From Rhodoferax sp. (lineage in GTDB: Bacteria > Pseudomonadota > Gammaproteobacteria > Burkholderiales > Burkholderiaceae_C), in the NCBI RefSeq assembly GCF_018780565.1, contig NZ_JADMJN010000016.1, positions 45,553 through 109,552 of the forward strand: a stretch of 64,000 bases of DNA, written 5' to 3'. The position numbers and the translations under genes are program-made. This document shows positions 7,759 to 16,653 of this stretch, piece by piece (position 1 is the stretch's first letter; each line of letters starts with the position of its first letter). The notes beneath the pieces are model-generated. The model was not told the origin of the DNA. It saw only the letters and a list, made by a program, of their open reading frames with translations, and did no database searches.

Positions 7759-7888
7759 AGAAGGATGCGGAATTTCGTGCGCCAACACACAGCGGAACGC
7801 CATTCACCACATTTGGCGTGAGAGCCCGTCACACCCGTACTTGGATACCTCAAGGCACCTGACGGAATAAGACACCGAGTGAAACCTA

Positions 7889-8137
7889 TCAAACGGAGCT
7901 TGTGGATTTTGTTGACTTGCTCTGCAACGCCTTGAACCCTCGATCCCGCATCATGAACGATTCCAGCATATGAGGAATCAACGTGACGGAATCCACCGGC
8001 TCGCCGTAAGTTTGTGCGTGCAGCGCGGCATAGCGATCCAATTCATCCTTCAACGTCGCAGTCATTGCGATGGTCAGTTTCACCGTTTCGGTCTTGGGAA
8101 GCCGTCCCAGCCGCAGTTTGCCAACGTTCGTGCTCAT
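7889..8137 (-). CDS. DUF2274 protein, last gene of the trb operon
   Basis: An 82-residue protein matching DUF2274, which typically follows trbI in trb-type ICEs. It begins with KLRLGRLPKTE and contains LDRYAALHAQTYGE and LIPHMLESFM. The fold is probably a small helical, ribbon-helix-helix-like DNA- or protein-binding unit, but its role in transfer is unknown. The start codon overlaps the trbI stop as ATGA, so it is translated as part of the operon. Confidence 0.82.
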   Translation of the reverse strand: MSTNVGKLRLGRLPKTETVKLTIAMTATLKDELDRYAALHAQTYGEPVDSVTLIPHMLESFMMRDRGFKALQSKSTKSTSSV

Positions 8138-9435
8138 TGCGAAGCCCCCCTAACAAAAAACAGTGGCTGATACGGTCGCAAAATCAAATCCTTGCTCACC
8201 ATCACCCGCATCGGAAACCCAGGCCGAATCGTCAGCGTCGGCTGGATACCCATGTTCCGCTTAGTCATCTCCTGACCGACCTGGTTCACCGTATCCTGCG
8301 CACCCTGGCGCACGGCAATGATCACCTTGCCATCAGCGCCGTTACGGTCCGGCGCCGCCAGTTCAGCACCCACGCCCAACAGCGTGGACAGCGCCGCACC
8401 CGCAAGAATGCGATCCCAGTGCCAATCAACACCATCCTCCAATCCAGCGTAACCCGCCGGATCAATCCCCGGCAGCCGGTCCAGCGCAATCGACGAGGTA
8501 TCGGGCAGAATCAACCGCGTCCACACCAGCAACACCCGTCGTTGTCCGAAAGCCACTTGACTGTCATAGCGTCCGATCAAGCGTGAGCCCTGCGGGATCA
8601 ACAGATAGCGCCCCGTTGCCGTGTCGTAGACCGCCTCGGTGACATTGGCAATAACCTGCCCCGGCAAGTCAGAGTTGATGCCCGTCACCAGCGCTGCTGG
8701 AATGACAGTACCTGCCATCACCTGGTAAGGCGATACAGGCATTTGCAGACTGACCGGATTGCGCGTAGCCGTGTCACCCGCATTCGCGACAAAAGCGGCC
8801 TTCTGCTCCTGCCGATTCTGCGCAGCGGTCGGGTCGGCGGGCTGCGCGGTGGCGGTCGGCGGTCCCATCGGATTGAACGGCTGATTGCCCGACACCGGAA
8901 CGGACGGACTGCCAACCGAAGCCGTGGCCGCAGCCATTGCCGGCTTCGCACCATTGCCACTGCTCCTAAAAAACACTGTAGAGCGCGCCGCCTCCTCCGC
9001 ATCCCGCAATCGCGTCAATCGATCCGCATGCGCTGGATCGTTGTACGCCGCCGATACGTTCGCTTGGCGCTGGCGTTCTGCACTGACGATGGCCGGCCCC
9101 AAGTCACCCGGCAGCGGCTCGCCTAGAACAGGGATGGCAGGTTTGGTCGGAGTCGGTATCTTCGAATAGTCCTTGGGCAACTGGTCCAGACTCTCGGCCC
9201 GTGAGACGCGATCCACGTTGTACAACTCGGCAGCAGAGCTACGCTCGCGCTTGTGCGACTGCAGCGACCACAAGACACCTCCGAACACGGCAGCGGCCAG
9301 CGTGCCGGCACCTAACGCCAGCATGCGTCGGTTGAGCCGCACCACCGGACGCGGCGGGGCACGCAGGGTCATGGTGTCCGGATCGACCTTCGGAGGCACC
9401 GGCGTGTCCGCCTGCGGTGTAGCGGGCGTACTCAT
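8134..9435 (-). CDS. trbI: TrbI, VirB10-like mating-pair-formation protein
   Basis: A 433-residue bitopic inner-membrane protein of the type IV secretion core complex, linking the energy-driven inner complex to the outer-membrane ring. One membrane segment is at residues 37-57, preceded by a short proline-rich cytoplasmic tail and followed by a linker with many Pro, Ala and Gln residues. The C-terminal VirB10 beta-barrel part starts near SPYQVMAGTVIPAALVTG and includes LIPQGSRLIGRYDS. The 3' end overlaps the DUF2274 start (ATGA) and the gene begins 2 bp after the trbG stop. The length and order fit the Tn4371/RP4 trb family. Confidence 0.93.
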   Translation of the reverse strand: MSTPATPQADTPVPPKVDPDTMTLRAPPRPVVRLNRRMLALGAGTLAAAVFGGVLWSLQSHKRERSSAAELYNVDRVSRAESLDQLPKDYSKIPTPTKPAIPVLGEPLPGDLGPAIVSAERQRQANVSAAYNDPAHADRLTRLRDAEEAARSTVFFRSSGNGAKPAMAAATASVGSPSVPVSGNQPFNPMGPPTATAQPADPTAAQNRQEQKAAFVANAGDTATRNPVSLQMPVSPYQVMAGTVIPAALVTGINSDLPGQVIANVTEAVYDTATGRYLLIPQGSRLIGRYDSQVAFGQRRVLLVWTRLILPDTSSIALDRLPGIDPAGYAGLEDGVDWHWDRILAGAALSTLLGVGAELAAPDRNGADGKVIIAVRQGAQDTVNQVGQEMTKRNMGIQPTLTIRPGFPMRVMVSKDLILRPYQPLFFVRGASQ

Positions 9436-9437
9436 GC

Positions 9438-10451
9438 TCAGTTCCTCCGTGCCGTGCTGGCAATACCATCGGTGCGCTCGATGCGCACCACCTGGGCCTT
9501 GTCAGCCCCCAGCCGCAGCTCGGCGGCGCCAAACAGCCTGTCCACCACGTAATACGGCGAACGGAAACGGTAGTTCACCAACTGTCCATCGCCTTGCAGC
9601 CCAATCACGAACAGCGGCGGCAACTCGCCTTGCGCGATACCCCCAGGAAACTGGATGTACACCCGTTGCCCGTCATCAAAGGCACGCAGAGGCTTCCACG
9701 GAGGGTTGTCGCCGGTGATGGCATAGCGGAACCTGATCTGCTCCAGCGACAAACCAGAATCGACCGGCGCAGCCGCTTGAGCCTGCTGCGCCTGCTTCTG
9801 CAAGGCCAGCATCCGGTCCTTCGGGTAGTCCCAGGACACCGAAGCCATCCAGGCCTGCGGCGTCGAAGACAGCTCCAGCAGGTACATGCGCCGGTTCGTG
9901 GTGATGACCAGGTTCGTCTTCAGACCGGTGCGGGTGGGTTTTATGAGCACTGTCACGCGCAAGTTGGTACCTGCGCCACTGGCCGTGTCACCCACAATCC
10001 AGCGCACCGTGTCCCCTGCTGAGACCGTCACCAGCTCCTCGCTCTCCTGAAGGGCAACGGCAGTGACCCGGCCTGGACTCGTATAGACCTGGTACAGCGC
10101 ACCATCGGCATACGGCCAGACCTGGATGGCATTGACGTAACCTTCCCGGCTCGGTGCCACACGTGCCTCCAGATTTGCGCGCGCGACACGAACCTTTTCG
10201 TCGATGGATTCCGGTGCGACCTTGGTCTCCGCCTCTGTCGATAGCGGCTTCAACTGTGCAGGCAGTGGCAGCGGTTCAGACAGCGTCACCACCTCGATAG
10301 GTTTCGGTGTCTCCGGTAGCAGTTGCGCAGCAACGGGCTCATCCAGTGTGATCGTGGGCGGCGGCTTGCCGCGGGTGGCGCAGCCAGTGATGGTCGCCAA
10401 GGCAGCGACCATCACCAACGGCAAAGCGCAAATACGGATTCGTGTCTTCAT
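9438..10451 (-). CDS. trbG: TrbG, VirB9-like protein
   Basis: A 337-residue periplasmic/outer-membrane component of the type IV secretion core. The N-terminus ends in a lipobox-like ITGC with Cys24, so it is probably a lipoprotein. The central part (VWPYADGALYQVYTSPGRVTA) and the C-terminal VNYRFRSPYYVVDRLFGAAEL are typical of VirB9/TrbG. The start overlaps the trbF stop as ATGA. TrbG should bind TrbI and a small outer lipoprotein to build the mating channel. Confidence 0.93.
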   Translation of the reverse strand: MKTRIRICALPLVMVAALATITGCATRGKPPPTITLDEPVAAQLLPETPKPIEVVTLSEPLPLPAQLKPLSTEAETKVAPESIDEKVRVARANLEARVAPSREGYVNAIQVWPYADGALYQVYTSPGRVTAVALQESEELVTVSAGDTVRWIVGDTASGAGTNLRVTVLIKPTRTGLKTNLVITTNRRMYLLELSSTPQAWMASVSWDYPKDRMLALQKQAQQAQAAAPVDSGLSLEQIRFRYAITGDNPPWKPLRAFDDGQRVYIQFPGGIAQGELPPLFVIGLQGDGQLVNYRFRSPYYVVDRLFGAAELRLGADKAQVVRIERTDGIASTARRN

Positions 10452-11152
10452 GGTTTTGCTCCTTGTGTCGCATCGAGTTCACGGCTCCAGGACAGGCCGT
10501 TGACATAGATGCCCAGTGGATTGCGGCGCAAACGCTCTTCCGTTCGCGGCGGTTGCAGCACCACCGATACCACTGCCGTCCAGCGCTCGGTGACCGAGGG
10601 TGCGCCATTCGCATAGTTGCGCTCGATCCAGCGCATCTGAAACGAAGAATCACTGGCCCGGACCACGCTCGTCACCTCCACCGAAACAGAGTTCTGCCCG
10701 ATGCGAGCAAAAGGATCATTGACACGCGCGTATTCGTTCAGCGTGGCCGCGCCCTTGTCCGTGGTGTACTCATAGGCTTCGAGCCAGTTCTGCCGCACCA
10801 CAACGGGATCGATCGACAGCGAGCGCACGTCGGTGAGGAAGCGCGCCAGGTGGTACGCAATCTGCGCGTCGTTCGGCTTGTACGGCGTGGCAGCTTCACC
10901 AACCGCCCGCACTTGGCCCGCGCTGTCCACCTCGACGACATACGGTGTCACGATGGACTGTGCGGATCGCCAGACCAATCCACCCGCCATCAGCAGAGCC
11001 AGGCTCAAGCAACCGAAGGCCATCAGCCGCCAATTCTTGGCTTGCACGGTGGCGCTACCGATGCGCTGGTCCCAGACCTGCGATGCAGCCTGGTACGGGG
11101 TAACGGGCTCGGGCGTTTCCGAGTAGCGCACCTGGGGACGTTTGAATAACAT
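10448..11152 (-). CDS. trbF: TrbF, VirB8-like protein
   Basis: A 234-residue inner-membrane assembly factor of the mating channel. It has a cytoplasmic N-terminus of about 44 residues, one membrane segment (about 45-65) and a periplasmic NTF2-like VirB8 domain containing the stretch YHLARFLTDVRSLSIDP and the closing NPLGIYVNGLSWSREL. The 3' end overlaps trbG (ATGA) and the start is 12 bp after the trbL stop. Confidence 0.92.
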   Translation of the reverse strand: MLFKRPQVRYSETPEPVTPYQAASQVWDQRIGSATVQAKNWRLMAFGCLSLALLMAGGLVWRSAQSIVTPYVVEVDSAGQVRAVGEAATPYKPNDAQIAYHLARFLTDVRSLSIDPVVVRQNWLEAYEYTTDKGAATLNEYARVNDPFARIGQNSVSVEVTSVVRASDSSFQMRWIERNYANGAPSVTERWTAVVSVVLQPPRTEERLRRNPLGIYVNGLSWSRELDATQGAKP

Positions 11153-11164
11153 GAAGTGATCTCC

Positions 11165-12550
11165 TCAATGGTTGGAGTCGTCGCGCAGACTCGGACTGGC
11201 TCCGCCCCCGCCGTGGTCACCAGAGCGCAGCGAATGCGCAGCGGTAGAAACGCCGTGTGAAAGACGCTGGTTACGTTGCAGGCGTTTTGCCCAGGCGGGT
11301 GCAGGGGGTGGCGTGTCGGATGTCGTTGCGTTGGCGCCAGTTGTGGCACCTGCGGCTGAAGCCGGTGCAGCCGCTTCAGATACAGCCGATGCAACGCGAT
11401 CCTTGACGGCCTTGGCCCCAGCCGCGACACGCTGACCAATAGCACTCGCACCGGTCTTCGCCACGTTGGCGAGGCCTGCACCCGCAGCACGAACGCCACC
11501 ACCGCCTGAGGCGGCGGCACCCGCCTGGTAGGCGGACTTCGCACCTCCGACCATCGCGCTTGCCGAGCGGGCGGCACTGGCACCACCCCCAATAGCCGCG
11601 CGTGCCGCTCCCGGTGCCATGCGCGCCCCGGCTGCTACGGCTGCACCGCCTGCAGCAATGGCTGCGCCACCTGCTACGGCCAGACCCGCAGCACCCAGCA
11701 CGGTTCCTGCCGCCGCACCCGCGCCCAACTGCGGCGCGCCCGATACCAGCCCGGTCGCGATGCCGGGACCGAAGATGCCCAAACCCAGCAGCGTGAGCGA
11801 AGCCAGCATGATGACCAACGCATGGTCAATCGATGGCTCTGTCCCCGGTGGTGTCTGAAACTCGGCAAACAAGCTAGAACCGATGCCGACAATCACGGCC
11901 AGCACCAGCACCTTGATTCCCGACGACACCACGTTGCCCAGCACGCGCTCAGCCAGAAACGCTGTTTTGTTCCACAAGGCAAACGGCACCAGCACAAAAC
12001 CCGCCAGCGTCGTCAGCTTGAATTCGATCAGCGTCACAAATAACTGAACCGCGAGCACGAAGAAGCTCACGATCACCACCAGCCAGGCCAAGAACAGCAC
12101 GGTGATGACATCAAGATTGGCGAACACCTCGGGAAATCCGGTCAGGTCGCTGATCTGCGCCATGATGGGTCGACCCGCATCAACGCCCGTTTGCGCGAGC
12201 CGTCCCGGCTGCAGCAACTGCGCCTGGGTCATTGAAGAACCAGACGCCACCAGTCCGAGCCCAGCAAACGAGCGGAACACAATACCCGCCAGGTTGTTGA
12301 AGTTGCCGATGATGAAAGCAAAGGCTCCGACATACAGCACCTTCTTGACCAGCTTGGCTATCACGTCGTCGCCACCCCCACTGGCATGGCTCATGGCCCA
12401 AAACAGGCCGGCCAGCGTCATGTCGATCCCGACCAGCGTGGCCGTCAGGAACACCATCTCGCCATGCAGCAGGCCAAAGCCGGAATCGATGTAGCGCGAG
12501 AAGACGTCCAGAAAGCGGTCGATGACCGACAGATCGTTCATGACGGTCAA
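11165..12550 (-). CDS. trbL: TrbL, VirB6-like polytopic membrane protein
   Basis: A 461-residue protein with five to seven membrane segments in the first about 270 residues, for example LFLAWLVVIVSFFVLAVQLF, then an Ala/Gly-rich region (about 275-400) and a polar tail rich in Ser and Arg. This architecture is characteristic of TrbL/VirB6, which forms part of the inner-membrane channel that passes DNA. It overlaps the preceding lipoprotein stop as ATGA. The low-complexity alanine tract is a usual feature of ICE-borne TrbL. Confidence 0.92.
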   Translation of the reverse strand: MTVMNDLSVIDRFLDVFSRYIDSGFGLLHGEMVFLTATLVGIDMTLAGLFWAMSHASGGGDDVIAKLVKKVLYVGAFAFIIGNFNNLAGIVFRSFAGLGLVASGSSMTQAQLLQPGRLAQTGVDAGRPIMAQISDLTGFPEVFANLDVITVLFLAWLVVIVSFFVLAVQLFVTLIEFKLTTLAGFVLVPFALWNKTAFLAERVLGNVVSSGIKVLVLAVIVGIGSSLFAEFQTPPGTEPSIDHALVIMLASLTLLGLGIFGPGIATGLVSGAPQLGAGAAAGTVLGAAGLAVAGGAAIAAGGAAVAAGARMAPGAARAAIGGGASAARSASAMVGGAKSAYQAGAAASGGGGVRAAGAGLANVAKTGASAIGQRVAAGAKAVKDRVASAVSEAAAPASAAGATTGANATTSDTPPPAPAWAKRLQRNQRLSHGVSTAAHSLRSGDHGGGGASPSLRDDSNH

Positions 12551-12825
12551 TCCTTCGAGGTGACCGGTGGCACCGGTTTCGGCACGGGATCGTTCGCGTA
12601 AGGCGATTTGCCATCCCCCATGAAGCGCCGCCGCGTGGCCTCGGACACCGCAGCACAGACGGCGTCCCCCACTTTGGCATGGTCAGCCTTGCACTGAGCT
12701 CTAAGCTCTTTCAGACGCTCAGGATTCGCGACCAGTGATTCGACGGTGTCGGTAGGTGCCGACTTGCCGCAGGCCGCTATCAACGATATCGAAACCGCAA
12801 AGACAATGATCAAAATCTGTTTCAT
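12547..12825 (-). CDS. Entry-exclusion type lipoprotein (TrbK/EexN-like)
   Basis: A 92-residue small lipoprotein: residues 1-18 form a signal peptide ending in a SLIAAC lipobox with Cys19. The mature part contains two conserved cysteines (AQCKADHAKVGDAVC) and ends with PKPVPPVTSKD. Its location between trbJ and trbL is the site of trbK in RP4 and of eex genes in related ICEs, where the product blocks transfer into cells already holding the element. The ATG at 12825 was chosen because it begins the signal peptide; a longer frame extends into trbJ. Confidence 0.82.
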   Translation of the reverse strand: MKQILIIVFAVSISLIAACGKSAPTDTVESLVANPERLKELRAQCKADHAKVGDAVCAAVSEATRRRFMGDGKSPYANDPVPKPVPPVTSKD

Positions 12826-12835
12826 GGTGACTCCT

Positions 12836-13564
12836 TCAGTTGCTGTAGAAGTTGACTGTGTACGGGGTGTAGGGCGTGCCCTCCCCCTGGAAGCGCCGAC
12901 GCACCTCGCGCGCTCGCTCCTGCACCGCCACTTGCCGGGCCTGCTCCAGAGCGGTGGCCCGGTCCTGCGTGATCTGAAGTTGCTGCGCCTGGATCGCCTG
13001 GCGAGCCTGCAAGGCCAGCAATTGATTGGTCGCTTGCGTGGCCTGCAGGGCACCGACGGCCGACTGACTGCGGTTCACCAAGTCGGTCAGCGTCTGCTCG
13101 TCGGACCTGAAGTTCTGCACCGCCTGCGACTGCACCTGGGTCGCGGTGCGCAACGCCTCCAGCGAGTTGCGCCAGCGCTGGCGTGCATCCAGCGCCATCT
13201 GACCACCTGAAGCAGATGCGGAATACGCGTTCGGGTACAGCCGTGAAAACTCGGTCTCCATCTGCGACACGTTGAAGGCCATGCCCTGCGCCTGCTGAAT
13301 CAGCTGGTTCGTCGCAGACAGCGCGGACCGCAACTCGGCCAGTGCACTGAAGTCCAGGCCCGTCAGATTCCTGGCCTGGTTCATCAGCATCTGCGCCTCG
13401 TTCTGCAACTGCCGGATCTGGTTGTTGATCTGCTCCAGCGTACGTGCGGCGGTCAGGATGTTCTGGGAATAATTGGAAGGGTCGAACACGACCCACTGCG
13501 CTTGTGCAGCAGGCATGGCGGTCACAAGCAAAGCAGTGGCAACGGCCAGCAAGGTCTTCTTCAT
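12836..13564 (-). CDS. trbJ: TrbJ, VirB5-like pilus-associated protein
   Basis: A 242-residue exported protein starting MKKTLLAVATA with a signal peptide that ends at AQAQ near residue 23. The mature part is mostly helical and Gln/Ala-rich with coiled-coil character (QINNQIRQLQNEAQMLMNQ), as in TrbJ/VirB5 minor pilins that take part in pilus assembly and mating contact. The start overlaps the trbE stop as ATGA. A frame-compatible upstream extension to 13648 lies inside trbE and is not used. Confidence 0.92.
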   Translation of the reverse strand: MKKTLLAVATALLVTAMPAAQAQWVVFDPSNYSQNILTAARTLEQINNQIRQLQNEAQMLMNQARNLTGLDFSALAELRSALSATNQLIQQAQGMAFNVSQMETEFSRLYPNAYSASASGGQMALDARQRWRNSLEALRTATQVQSQAVQNFRSDEQTLTDLVNRSQSAVGALQATQATNQLLALQARQAIQAQQLQITQDRATALEQARQVAVQERAREVRRRFQGEGTPYTPYTVNFYSN

Positions 13565-16017
13565 GATGATTTCTCCTGATGTGATGGAACCGAAAGAAAG
13601 GACGGAATGAGGTCCGCAGCCCAGTCCAGACCCCGATGACGCAGCCATGCACTTGCGAAGTCCGCAGGTGGAACGGACGCTGACACCGCATCCATAGCGC
13701 GTTGATCCTCGGGCTTGGCAGCAGCGGCAAACGCCAGCGCCACCGGCCCGAGTCCCAAGTCAAAGACCCGGTTGCCCAGTCGCGACTGGTAGTAGTAATC
13801 CCGTTTGGGCTGCGCCTGCGCGACGATGTCGATCTGCCGGCTGTTGAGTCCGAAGCCTTCGTAGATGACCCTGATCTGCGGTTCGGTTGCTTGCGAATTC
13901 GGCAGGAAGATGCGGCTCGCGCAACTCTCGATGATGGCCGGGGCTATTGCCGAGTCCTTGATGTCCGCCAGCGATTGCGTGGCAAAGATCACCGACACAT
14001 TCTTCTTGCGCAAGGTCTTCAACCACTGGCGGATGCGGGATGCAAACACCGGATCGTCAAGGAATAACCACGCTTCATCCAGAATCAAGAGCGTCGGTGC
14101 CCCATCAAAACGTTCATCGAAACGCGCGAAAAGGTAGCCCAGTACGGCCAGCATTGCCGCCTTGCTGTGCATCAGCTCTTCCATCTCGAAACCCTGCACG
14201 TCGGCGGAACCCAATCGGTCCGAGTCCGCATCGAGCAGCTTGCCGTGCGCGCCGCCCAGTACATAGGGTTGCAGGGCCTGGCGCAAGGCATTCGATTGCA
14301 GCAGTACTGACAGGCCCGTCATGGTTCGCTGATTGACCGGCGCGCTGGCCAGACTGTTCAAAGCCGACCAGACTGCATCCTTCTCGGCCGGACCAACCGG
14401 GACGCCTTCGTGAATCAAGCGCCCTGCTATCCATTCCGCTGCCCAGGTGCGGTAACCGTCCTGGTCAATACGCGCCAGTGGCTGGAAGGAAATAGCACCC
14501 TCGGCACCGCCATCATTGCCCAGGTCGTAATGTTCACCACCCAGTCCGAGGATGGTGGCGCGAATGGAGCGCCCCATGTCAAAGGCCAGGATGCGTGAAC
14601 CGGCATAGCGACGGAACTGCATGGCTAACGTGGCTATCAGTACGGACTTGCCCATACCAATAGGACCAACCACCAGCGTATTGCCCACGTCGCCGATGTG
14701 CGTGACCAGCCGGAACGGCGTCGCGCCATCGGTACGCGTCACGATCAGGGGCGGCCCGTCCAGGTGCGCGTTGCGTTCCTGTCCGGCCCACACCGCGGAC
14801 ACCGGCATCATGTGGGCCAGATTCAAGGTCGAGACAATGGGCTGGCGCACGTTGGCGTAGGCATGTCCCGGAATCGACGACAGCCAGGCGTCCACCGCAT
14901 TAAGGGTTTCCGGGATCGTCACGAAGCCGCGGCCCTGGATGGTTCGCTCTACCGCGCGCAACTTCTCGTCAGCGGCCGTGGCATCTGTATCCACTACTGT
15001 GACCGTTGCTGTCACGTACCCGAACGAAACCTGGTCGCTGCCCAGTTCCTGCAAAGCGACATCGGCATCCGCCGACTTATTGGACGCATCGGAATCAACC
15101 AACGGGCTTTCCTGCTGGAAGATGGTCTCGCGCAGCAGCGCAACGATGTTCTTGCGCTTGGCGAACCACTGGCGGCGCAAGCGCGTCAGTTCTTTCTCGG
15201 CCTCGGCTTTATCCAGGCACAGGAAACGCGTGCTCCAGCGGTAGGCAAAACCCAGGCGGTTCAGGTCATCCAGCAGGCCGGGCCAGGTCGAGGTCGGGAA
15301 ACCGCGCACCGACAGCACACGTAGGTGCTGACTGCCGAGCATGGGTGCCAGCCCACCCGTCAGAGGCTCATCCGCCAGCAAGGCATCCAGGTGCATGGGC
15401 ACCTCGGGCACAGCTACCGGATGCCGGCGCGTAGACACACAGCCATGCAGGTAGGTCAACGTCTGGCTGTCGTCCAGCCAGCTGATCTCGGGCATCACCC
15501 CTTCGAGCAGACCAAAGAAGCGTTCCGTTTCGGACACGAACGATTCCAGGCGCGCTCTCCAATTGGGCCAGTCCACGCCTTCGGCTCTGGTGTTCTCGTA
15601 CAGCAGCTTGACGGCACGGGCTTGAGACTCCTCGGGTGGCAGGTACAACAGCGACAGGTGGTAGCTGCTCTCGAAGTGACTATCGGCTTCCTCGAAAGCC
15701 GCCCGGCGCTCTTCATCGACCAACCAGGACAGTGGCTCCGGGAAAGAAGACTCGGGATAGTCGGCCGCTTTGCGCCGTTTGGCCTCGACAAACAGCGCCC
15801 AGCCAGACCCCAGCCGACGCAGCGCATTGTTCAGCCGCGCAGTGGTCGCGACCAGTTCGCCCTGCGTGGCGCTGTCCAGATCCGGCCCCCGAAAACGCGC
15901 CGTGCGCTGGAACGAGCCATCCTTGTTCAGCACAACACCCGGTGCGACCAACCCGGCCCAGGGCAACCAGTCGGCCAGCAAAGCTGGGCGCTTGCGGTAT
16001 TCGGCGAGGTACATCAT
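13561..16017 (-). CDS. trbE: TrbE, VirB4-like conjugative transfer ATPase
   Basis: An 818-residue ATPase that powers pilus assembly and channel function at the inner membrane. The N-terminal about 400 residues are the CagE/TrbE/VirB domain; Walker A GPIGMGKS is at residues 451-458 and the Walker B region reads TLLILDEAWLF. The start is the first of two ATGs (MMYLAEYRKRP) 22 bp after trbD. The frame is open further upstream to 16236, but that stretch lies inside trbD and is not supported. It overlaps the trbJ start as ATGA. Confidence 0.95.
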   Translation of the reverse strand: MMYLAEYRKRPALLADWLPWAGLVAPGVVLNKDGSFQRTARFRGPDLDSATQGELVATTARLNNALRRLGSGWALFVEAKRRKAADYPESSFPEPLSWLVDEERRAAFEEADSHFESSYHLSLLYLPPEESQARAVKLLYENTRAEGVDWPNWRARLESFVSETERFFGLLEGVMPEISWLDDSQTLTYLHGCVSTRRHPVAVPEVPMHLDALLADEPLTGGLAPMLGSQHLRVLSVRGFPTSTWPGLLDDLNRLGFAYRWSTRFLCLDKAEAEKELTRLRRQWFAKRKNIVALLRETIFQQESPLVDSDASNKSADADVALQELGSDQVSFGYVTATVTVVDTDATAADEKLRAVERTIQGRGFVTIPETLNAVDAWLSSIPGHAYANVRQPIVSTLNLAHMMPVSAVWAGQERNAHLDGPPLIVTRTDGATPFRLVTHIGDVGNTLVVGPIGMGKSVLIATLAMQFRRYAGSRILAFDMGRSIRATILGLGGEHYDLGNDGGAEGAISFQPLARIDQDGYRTWAAEWIAGRLIHEGVPVGPAEKDAVWSALNSLASAPVNQRTMTGLSVLLQSNALRQALQPYVLGGAHGKLLDADSDRLGSADVQGFEMEELMHSKAAMLAVLGYLFARFDERFDGAPTLLILDEAWLFLDDPVFASRIRQWLKTLRKKNVSVIFATQSLADIKDSAIAPAIIESCASRIFLPNSQATEPQIRVIYEGFGLNSRQIDIVAQAQPKRDYYYQSRLGNRVFDLGLGPVALAFAAAAKPEDQRAMDAVSASVPPADFASAWLRHRGLDWAADLIPSFLSVPSHQEKSS

Positions 16018-16039
16018 GGTGTGTTCTCCATGGTTTACC

Positions 16040-16324
16040 TCACACGTCCAGCAGCACGCGGTGCTTGATGTGCCGCGCGAAGACCTGTATGAATTGCGGG
16101 TCCAAGCGCGCACCCCAAACCGCCAGCGAATGCCCGATGATCCACAGCGCGATCCCCGGCAACCACAATTGCAACCCGAGTCCAACCGCAGCAGCCAGCG
16201 TGCCGTTGGCAATCGCCACGGTGCGCGGCGCACCACCCAACAGGATGGGTTCGGTCAGGGACCGGTGCAGCGGAATCTCAAAACCACTGGCGAAGCCCGG
16301 CGCGTTGGTAGTCGAAGCGTTCAT
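16040..16324 (-). CDS. trbD: TrbD, VirB3-like membrane protein
   Basis: A 94-residue inner-membrane protein with two adjoining hydrophobic segments (about residues 38-75) and the typical N-terminal FEIPLHRSLTEPILLGGAPR motif of TrbD. TrbD/VirB3 works with the TrbE ATPase in pilus assembly. It overlaps trbC by ATGA at its start. Confidence 0.92.
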   Translation of the reverse strand: MNASTTNAPGFASGFEIPLHRSLTEPILLGGAPRTVAIANGTLAAAVGLGLQLWLPGIALWIIGHSLAVWGARLDPQFIQVFARHIKHRVLLDV

Positions 16325-16653
16325 GCCAGCACCGCTCCACCCGAGAAGCTGAAGAAGGTCAGGAAGAATGACGACGCGGCAAACGCAATCGACAGCCCGA
16401 ACACAATTTGCACCAGCTTGCGAAAACCACCACTGCTATCGCCAAACGCCAGTGTCAGGCCGGTGGTAATGATGATGATCACCGCCACGATACGCGCCAC
16501 CGGTCCCTGAACTGATTCAAGGATGGACTGCAATGGTGCTTCCCATGGCATGTTCGAGCCGGCCGCAAAGGCAGGCAAGGTAACTGCCAGCAATAGCGCG
16601 CCAATGGCAGCGGCCTGGCGGACTGGTTTTACGTAAATGCGTGAAGTCGTCAT
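16321..16653 (-). CDS. trbC: TrbC, VirB2-like pilin precursor
   Basis: A 110-residue propilin: signal peptide (residues about 1-31 ending AFAAG) and two hydrophobic segments (about 50-70 and 83-105) separated by a short loop with SSGGFRKL. TrbC pilins form the conjugative pilus after processing. I chose ATG at 16653, which overlaps the trbB stop as ATGA; a longer frame runs into trbB. Confidence 0.92.
   Translation of the reverse strand: MTTSRIYVKPVRQAAAIGALLLAVTLPAFAAGSNMPWEAPLQSILESVQGPVARIVAVIIIITTGLTLAFGDSSGGFRKLVQIVFGLSIAFAASSFFLTFFSFSGGAVLA

Noticed and set aside
13561..16236. Longer TrbE starting at 16236
   Set aside because: The extra 73 codons are inside trbD; TrbE homology starts at MMYLAEYRKR (16017).
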